Shown one piece after another: positions 59,712 through 64,000 of a DNA stretch of 64,000 nt. The stretch is from CALBPI01 sp038531945 (GTDB lineage Bacteria > Pseudomonadota > Gammaproteobacteria > Steroidobacterales > Woeseiaceae), in assembly GCA_038531945.1 (NCBI GenBank), contig JBCBBH010000002.1:434001-498000 (forward strand), read 5' to 3'. The position numbers and the translations under genes were made by a program. The notes beneath the pieces were generated by a model, which saw nothing but the letters and a program-made list of their open reading frames with translations, did no database searches and was not told where the DNA came from. Each line of letters opens with the position of its first letter. Within the stretch, counting starts at the first letter, position 1.

Positions 59712-61685
59712 CTATTGACTTAGGAAATCTGAAACGGACTTGGCGTTTTCGCGGGGATGCACGACGTGGCTATACCACGACTGAAAGACGACGAAATTCC
59801 AAAGTCCTGAGCCATCGCCGAACAAACCAGGCGTCGCGTTGCTGACGAACCGTTCTGAAAAGACTCCCTGACGCGCTAGCATGCTGCGGTCGAACGCCCG
59901 CTCGACCAACGGTTTCAAATCGTGTGCCAGCCACCGTTTGATGGGTACAGTGAATCCCATCTTCGGTCGATTAATCAAGCGCTCCGGAACGTAGTTTGCA
60001 AGAATGGCTTTCAGTGGCTGCTTGCCGCTACCCTCGCGAACCAGGCTATCTTCGCCCATGCCTAGTGCCGTCTCGACAACACGATGATCGAGGAAGGGTG
60101 CGCGAGTTTCTAGCGAGAATTTCATCGCTGTTCGGTCGACTTTGGTCAGATTGTCGCCCGGCAAATAGTTATAGACGTCGAACAAGCGTACGGCATCAAA
60201 GTAATCGAGGTCGCGATCTACACTCGGGCCAAACGCATAGTTTTCGCCGAACAGCGCAGTCAGCTCCTTTTTGCCAAGAAGCGAGACCAGTAGTTCATAC
60301 GCGCTCAATGAGTCTGGAGCGCCGAGTGTTTCTCTCAGCTTGCGGAGCTTCCCAGCAGCGTCCTGAATTTTCTTGCCACGCAGTCGCAAAACGGAATTCA
60401 CTACGCGTGTAACCACAGAGTCGGGGACAAACCGGGTAAGTCCAACAGTCGCGCGAAGCAAGCGTTGTCGAATGTCGGGAGCATCAAGGTTCAGCTTCGG
60501 AGGGTACAGATATCGGTTGTAGCCGAGAAAGGTCTCGTCCGCCCCGTCGCCAGTCAGGCAAACCTTAACTTCGCTGGCGGCGAAGCGGGACAGGATCATG
60601 CTGGGTAGCGCGGATGCATTAGCAAACGGCACATCAAAGGTCGACCCAAGACTGGCCGCGAACTCCAACGCATCGCTTGCGCTCACGCGTTGGGTAACGT
60701 GTTGGGTGCCTAACGCCTGTGCGACTTGGGCTGCGTACTGAGATTCATCAAACTCGGCTTCGTCGAAACCGATTGTGAACGTTCTCAGCTGCCGTCCGCT
60801 GAGCTTTGCGGCGAGTGCGGTGACCAAGCTCGAGTCGATCCCTCCTGATAGGAAGCAGCCCACTTCGACATCCGCTACCAATTGCTCGTGGACGGCAGAT
60901 TCGAGTAAGTGCTCCAGATCGGTCGTCGGTGGCGAGTCGTCAGACGCGGCGCCTCCCACGAAATCCGCGGGGTTCCAGTAGCGACCATCGGCAAAGCATT
61001 TCTGGATCGCATCGACGGATGGCGTAGCCGCGTCGATTTCCGCCAGGGAGAACGAGACAATGGTGCCTGGAGGCAGGCTGTAGACCCCGGTGAACGGCGT
61101 GTAGGGATCGGGAGAGTAGCCCAGCCGGAAAAACTGTTGAATACCTCGTTGATCAAGGTCCGGGAGCTTACAGTCCCAACTACTGCGTACCTTCAGTTCT
61201 GAACCGAACCAGAGCGTTTTTTCCTCGATCCCGAAAAACAGCGGCTTTTCTCCCAGTCGATCCCGGACGAGCCACAGACGGCGCTCCTGGTTGTCGTACG
61301 CCGCGAAAGCGAACATCCCGCGGCACTGACTCACTGTCTCAGAGACACCGATTTCAGCAATTTTCTCGACCAGTATTTCAGTGTCACTGGTTCCGCGAAG
61401 TCGCTCACCGCCATCGGTCAGAGAGCGTTTGAGGTCTCCGTGGTTATATACCTCGCCATTGAACACGATCGTCCAACGACCGGACTGATCGGACATCGGC
61501 TGATGCCCGCTTTCGCTCAGATCAAGGATCGACAGTCGAGAGTGCGCCAGACCAACCCCTTCGTTGGTCCATACATCCCGATGGTCAGGACCGCGATGCG
61601 ACAGCGTCGTGATCATGCTTTCGCAGAGCGCACTGATTCGATGTGATGCCAAGTTGTGCGAAAGAATGCCTGCGATGCCGCACAT
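59712..61685 (-). CDS. asnB: Asparagine synthetase (glutamine-hydrolysing) / amidotransferase
   Basis: A 657-residue AsnB-family enzyme. The start MCGIAGIL gives Cys2 as the glutaminase nucleophile after Met removal, with SHRGPDHRDVW and IVFNGEVYNHGDLK in the Ntn domain. The synthetase domain has the PP-loop GCFLSGGIDSSLVTALAA, KVCLTGDGADETFLGYNRYL and DRTAMKFSLETRAPFLDHRV. The frame is open 17 codons further upstream, but any extension would block the Cys2 terminal nucleophile, so 61685 is the start. In exosortase A loci such amidotransferases are standard and are thought to amidate a sugar acid or carrier component rather than make free asparagine. In Zoogloea, an asnB gene of this kind is reported as needed for floc formation. 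Confidence 0.93.
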   Translation of the reverse strand: MCGIAGILSHNLASHRISALCESMITTLSHRGPDHRDVWTNEGVGLAHSRLSILDLSESGHQPMSDQSGRWTIVFNGEVYNHGDLKRSLTDGGERLRGTSDTEILVEKIAEIGVSETVSQCRGMFAFAAYDNQERRLWLVRDRLGEKPLFFGIEEKTLWFGSELKVRSSWDCKLPDLDQRGIQQFFRLGYSPDPYTPFTGVYSLPPGTIVSFSLAEIDAATPSVDAIQKCFADGRYWNPADFVGGAASDDSPPTTDLEHLLESAVHEQLVADVEVGCFLSGGIDSSLVTALAAKLSGRQLRTFTIGFDEAEFDESQYAAQVAQALGTQHVTQRVSASDALEFAASLGSTFDVPFANASALPSMILSRFAASEVKVCLTGDGADETFLGYNRYLYPPKLNLDAPDIRQRLLRATVGLTRFVPDSVVTRVVNSVLRLRGKKIQDAAGKLRKLRETLGAPDSLSAYELLVSLLGKKELTALFGENYAFGPSVDRDLDYFDAVRLFDVYNYLPGDNLTKVDRTAMKFSLETRAPFLDHRVVETALGMGEDSLVREGSGKQPLKAILANYVPERLINRPKMGFTVPIKRWLAHDLKPLVERAFDRSMLARQGVFSERFVSNATPGLFGDGSGLWNFVVFQSWYSHVVHPRENAKSVSDFLSQ

Positions 61686-61858
61686 GGATTTGCGTGTCCT
61701 ATTCAGCACGACCGCCAGGTCGACGCGGGTGATCAAAATTCAACGGGCGTGTGTTACCGCTGGACCTCGGGAATGATACACTCGAGGACCAACAGGGGAC
61801 ACCACTGGCGATCACAGAATTGCTCGACTGTGCTCTGAAAACCAAGATCATCTAGATT

Positions 61859-63025
61859 ATGACCGCCATCCTGATTCTTGACGCCACGCAGCGCAGTGCG
61901 CTTGCCGCCACTCGCGTCTTGGGTGAGGCGGGTTATTCAGTCCATACGGGTGATTGCGAGTCGAGGACTTTGGCAGGCAGCAGCAAGTGGTCGAGTGCTG
62001 CGTTTCAATACCCCGATCCTTCGCACGACCCTGACGGGGCGCTTCTTGCGATCAAGCGCTACTGTGCTCAGCACAAGATCGAAATTCTGATTCCGATGAC
62101 GGACGTCAGCACGCATCTGGTGCAGTCGGCGCCGGTCGGTGAACTGCCCAGTACGCCTTGTCCGCCGCCGGATATTTACGAGACGGCAAGCGATAAGGGC
62201 GCGCTGATGCGACTCGCTCAACAAGTTGGTGTTGCGATACCTGACACCCATTATGTCGAGCCTGGGTGTGTACTGGAAAAGTTACCGGATGGATTTGAGT
62301 ATCCGGTCATTTTAAAGCCAACCCGATCGCGGGTTCGGCACGAGTCGGGTTATTTACACACTGAGGTAACGCTCGCACGGGATGCATCCGAACTTGCCGA
62401 TCTTCAGGAGCGACACGAATGGCTGCGCAATTACCCATGGCTGCTGCAATCGTTCGTTGACGGCGAGGGTCAGGGCGTTTTTTGCCTGTACGATCGCGGT
62501 CGAGCCGCTGCTTGGTTCGCACATCGACGACTAAGAGAGAAACCCCCGGCTGGCGGCGTGAGCGTACTTTCTGAAAGTGCGCCTTTTCTTCCGGCGCTTC
62601 GAGAGTCCTCGCAGTTGCTCCTGGATGCGATGGCCTGGCACGGACCTGCGATGGTTGAGTTTCGTGTCGCAGCCGACGGAACGCCGTTTTTGATGGAGAT
62701 CAATGCGCGGTTCTGGGGGTCTCTGCAGCTATCTGTTTCATCCGGTGTCAATTTTCCGCTGCTTGCCGCGAAACTGGCGCAAGGCAAGCGGCTCCCGAAT
62801 CCGTCAGGCTACCGACTCGGTGTGCAGAACCGATGGCTGTTGGGCGACTTGGATCACCTCTATCTCAAACTGAAGGGGCGTGAGTATTCCCTATCTGCCA
62901 AACTGGCAGCAGCCCTCAGGTTTCTTCTGCCATGGCGGCCGGGGAGGCACTTTGAAGTATTGCGATGGGGCGACTTGGGTCCGTTTCGTTACGAGCTTCA
63001 GCGCTACCTTGGTTTGGCGAGGTAA
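61859..63025 (+). CDS. ATP-grasp ligase (CarB/D-Ala ligase-like)
   Basis: A 388-residue ATP-grasp enzyme. A pre-ATP-grasp Rossmann-like domain (ILILDATQRSALAATRVLGE) is followed by the ATP-binding part (FEYPVILKPTRSRVRHESGY, PWLLQSFVDGEGQGVFCLYD) and the metal site with GPAMVEFRVAADGTPFLMEI and NARFWGSLQLSVSSGVNFPL (Glu and Asn ligands). A helical C-terminal region of about 90 residues ends the protein. Such enzymes activate a carboxylate as acyl phosphate for amide or ester bond formation. It is divergent from asnB over a 173-base spacer. Likely role: joining an amino acid or amine to a cluster component; substrate not known. Confidence 0.85.
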   Translation: MTAILILDATQRSALAATRVLGEAGYSVHTGDCESRTLAGSSKWSSAAFQYPDPSHDPDGALLAIKRYCAQHKIEILIPMTDVSTHLVQSAPVGELPSTPCPPPDIYETASDKGALMRLAQQVGVAIPDTHYVEPGCVLEKLPDGFEYPVILKPTRSRVRHESGYLHTEVTLARDASELADLQERHEWLRNYPWLLQSFVDGEGQGVFCLYDRGRAAAWFAHRRLREKPPAGGVSVLSESAPFLPALRESSQLLLDAMAWHGPAMVEFRVAADGTPFLMEINARFWGSLQLSVSSGVNFPLLAAKLAQGKRLPNPSGYRLGVQNRWLLGDLDHLYLKLKGREYSLSAKLAAALRFLLPWRPGRHFEVLRWGDLGPFRYELQRYLGLAR

Positions 63026-63070
63026 TTCGGAACGAGAGCGTGGCGTGGGCACCGACTGGGGGACAGGCCA

Positions 63071-63091
63071 CGATCGACGTCACGGGCGTCG
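63071..63091. other. Inverted repeat downstream of the ATP-grasp gene
   Basis: ATCGACG and CGTCGAT pair around a 7-base loop, 45 bases after the ATP-grasp stop. There is no T-run, so it is at best a weak transcription end signal or an operator for the gene that follows. Confidence 0.3.
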
Positions 63092-63130
63092 ATGTGAACT
63101 CGAACGGGGCGATGGCGCTGGGGTGGGCTG

Positions 63131-63136
63131 TATACT
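63131..63136 (+). promoter_or_regulatory. -10 box upstream of terminal polymerase gene
   Basis: TATACT, preceded by TG one base upstream of the hexamer (GCTGTATACT), is a reasonable -10 element about 42 bases before the ATG at 63179. No -35 hexamer is seen at the right distance. Confidence 0.35.
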
Positions 63137-63178
63137 AGGCGCCCAGCCTGGGACTGGCTACGAACAACCGAGGACCGC

Positions 63179-64000
63179 ATGCGAGACGCACGGGTGGCCG
63201 CGCAAGAGTACAACCCGCATACGCTGACGTTTGGAGCGATCTACAACGGCTTCCGGCGTGAGTCGGCTGCGCTGTGGTTCCTGTGTTTTTACATCCTGGT
63301 CGAATACCTGCGACCGCAACAAATGTACAAGGCCATTGACATCCTGCCATGGGGGCAATTGTCGATCGTTTTGTGCTTCGCGAGCGTGTTCGTCACAAAA
63401 AGTCGGTCGACAGGTGCCAATGCGATGGACAAGATGTTCATCGCCATTTCTTTACTGGTAATCCTGTCAGGCTTCATGGCTTGGGATCCGGCGATTTCGT
63501 GGAAATATTGGTCGACCTACGCGAGTTGGATGCTGATGTACTTTTGCATCGTGTCCATACTGAACTCGCCGCACCGAATGCTGCTGTTTGTTATTGCCTT
63601 CATTGTTATCAATTTCAAATTGTCGCAGCACGGTGCCCGTTCGTTTGCCACGCGAGGCTTTGGTTTTGCAAAACATGGCTTGTCGGGTGCCGGCTGGTTT
63701 CACAACTCAGGTGAGCTTGCACTCCAAATGGTCGTGATGTTTGCGATGAGTCTGTCTTTGCTGATGGGCATGAAAAGATACATTACCAGCAATCGGCGAT
63801 GGCAAATTCTGATCTTGCTTTTTCCGGCGACCGCGGCCCTCACAGTGATTGGTTCCTCTTCTCGAGGTGGCCAGCTCGCATTGGCTGCCGTCGTTTTCCT
63901 CTTTTTCATGAAGAACAAGAACTTCGTGCGAAACGTGCTCGCGCTGGCGATCGTCGGGTATATCGGTTTTTCCTTTCTTCCTGAGACGCAGAAAGCGCGG
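63179..64000 (+). CDS. O-antigen ligase/polymerase family membrane protein (partial, N-terminal part)
   Basis: The frame runs open from ATG 63179 to the window end, giving 274 residues without a stop. A ribosome site GAGGA (63170-63174) precedes the ATG. The sequence is strongly hydrophobic with six or more helices. The opening block ALWFLCFYILVEYLRPQQMY and IDILPWGQLSIVLCF are typical of O-antigen polymerase-like proteins of exosortase loci, as is the later loop GLSGAGWFHNSGELALQMVV and the IGSSSRGGQLALAAVVFLF helix with the S-x-S-R-G-G motif of Wzy_C. It is probably the polymerase of the XrtA polysaccharide. The C-terminal part is outside the window. Confidence 0.85.
   Translation, partial: MRDARVAAQEYNPHTLTFGAIYNGFRRESAALWFLCFYILVEYLRPQQMYKAIDILPWGQLSIVLCFASVFVTKSRSTGANAMDKMFIAISLLVILSGFMAWDPAISWKYWSTYASWMLMYFCIVSILNSPHRMLLFVIAFIVINFKLSQHGARSFATRGFGFAKHGLSGAGWFHNSGELALQMVVMFAMSLSLLMGMKRYITSNRRWQILILLFPATAALTVIGSSSRGGQLALAAVVFLFFMKNKNFVRNVLALAIVGYIGFSFLPETQKAR

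Noticed and set aside
1..64000. Mobile elements, CRISPR arrays, tRNA or rRNA genes
   Set aside because: No transposase or integrase-like protein, regularly spaced repeat array or RNA gene signature was seen on either strand by reading; a covariance-model search was not possible.

Overview
The window looks like chromosomal DNA of a gammaproteobacterium, probably marine or biofilm-forming. The evidence is a GC content that looks to be in the upper 50s percent, dense operons with ATGA/TTGA/GTGA stop-start overlaps, a canonical P-II protein, a periplasmic TlpA/ApbE pair, and above all an exosortase A (XrtA/EpsH) exopolysaccharide locus. No tRNA, rRNA, insertion sequence, CRISPR array or phage gene is visible. 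Taxonomy below class level cannot be read from the sequence with confidence.

Region 1 (1-10327): the tail of apbE, then a 393-base gap holding a near-perfect sigma-54 promoter (507-523). Next is a nine-gene operon: a TlpA-like thioredoxin, a small coiled-coil periplasmic protein, three TPR proteins (one a lipoprotein), a small secreted protein, a TolQ/ExbB channel protein, two ExbD/TolR proteins and a TonB-like protein with an AgmX/PglI-type C-terminus. It has the parts list of a reduced Agl-Glt (gliding) or Tol-type envelope machine. One ExbD carries Asn where the proton-carrying Asp belongs.

Region 2 (10343-16702): a minus-strand set (two GT-A glycosyltransferases of the TIGR04283/TIGR04282 kind, a mercuric-reductase-like flavoprotein and a TVP38/DedA membrane protein), then a P-II gene. 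Divergent from P-II is a NUDIX, metallo-beta-lactamase-fold and RutE-like nitroreductase operon.

Region 3 (16760-37097): a first surface-polysaccharide cluster. It has a Wzi-like outer-membrane protein, a very long SLBB export protein, a short Wzz, an O-antigen ligase/polymerase, a WbuB-like glycosyltransferase and a Wzx-like flippase. A UDP-amino-sugar set follows (PglF-like 4,6-dehydratase, DegT aminotransferase, GNAT, PglC-like phosphoglycosyltransferase), with a second PLP-fold protein, a FemAB-like protein, UDP-glucose dehydrogenase and a phosphohexomutase. A minus-strand pair (methyltransferase and Asp/Asn beta-hydroxylase-like protein) sits inside it.

Region 4 (37209-64000): the XrtA locus. 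It holds the TIGR03013 priming transferase, PrsK kinase, XrtA with an EpsI-like tail, PrsT, a divergent VanZ-like protein, the Wza/Wzz/tyrosine-kinase/outer-membrane-protein set, deacetylase, FemAB and several glycosyltransferases. Further genes encode a second deacetylase, a tyrosine phosphatase, a secreted ConA-like protein, asparagine synthetase, an ATP-grasp ligase and, running off the end, another O-antigen polymerase. The usual partner regulator PrsR and the TIGR03015-type ATPase are not at their usual places, and no PEP-CTERM substrate was seen.

Taken together, regions 3 and 4 encode two parallel polysaccharide assembly lines (two priming enzymes, two export channels, two chain-length proteins, two polymerases) with a large set of modifying enzymes. 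Region 1 encodes a separate, apparently sigma-54-driven energised envelope complex.
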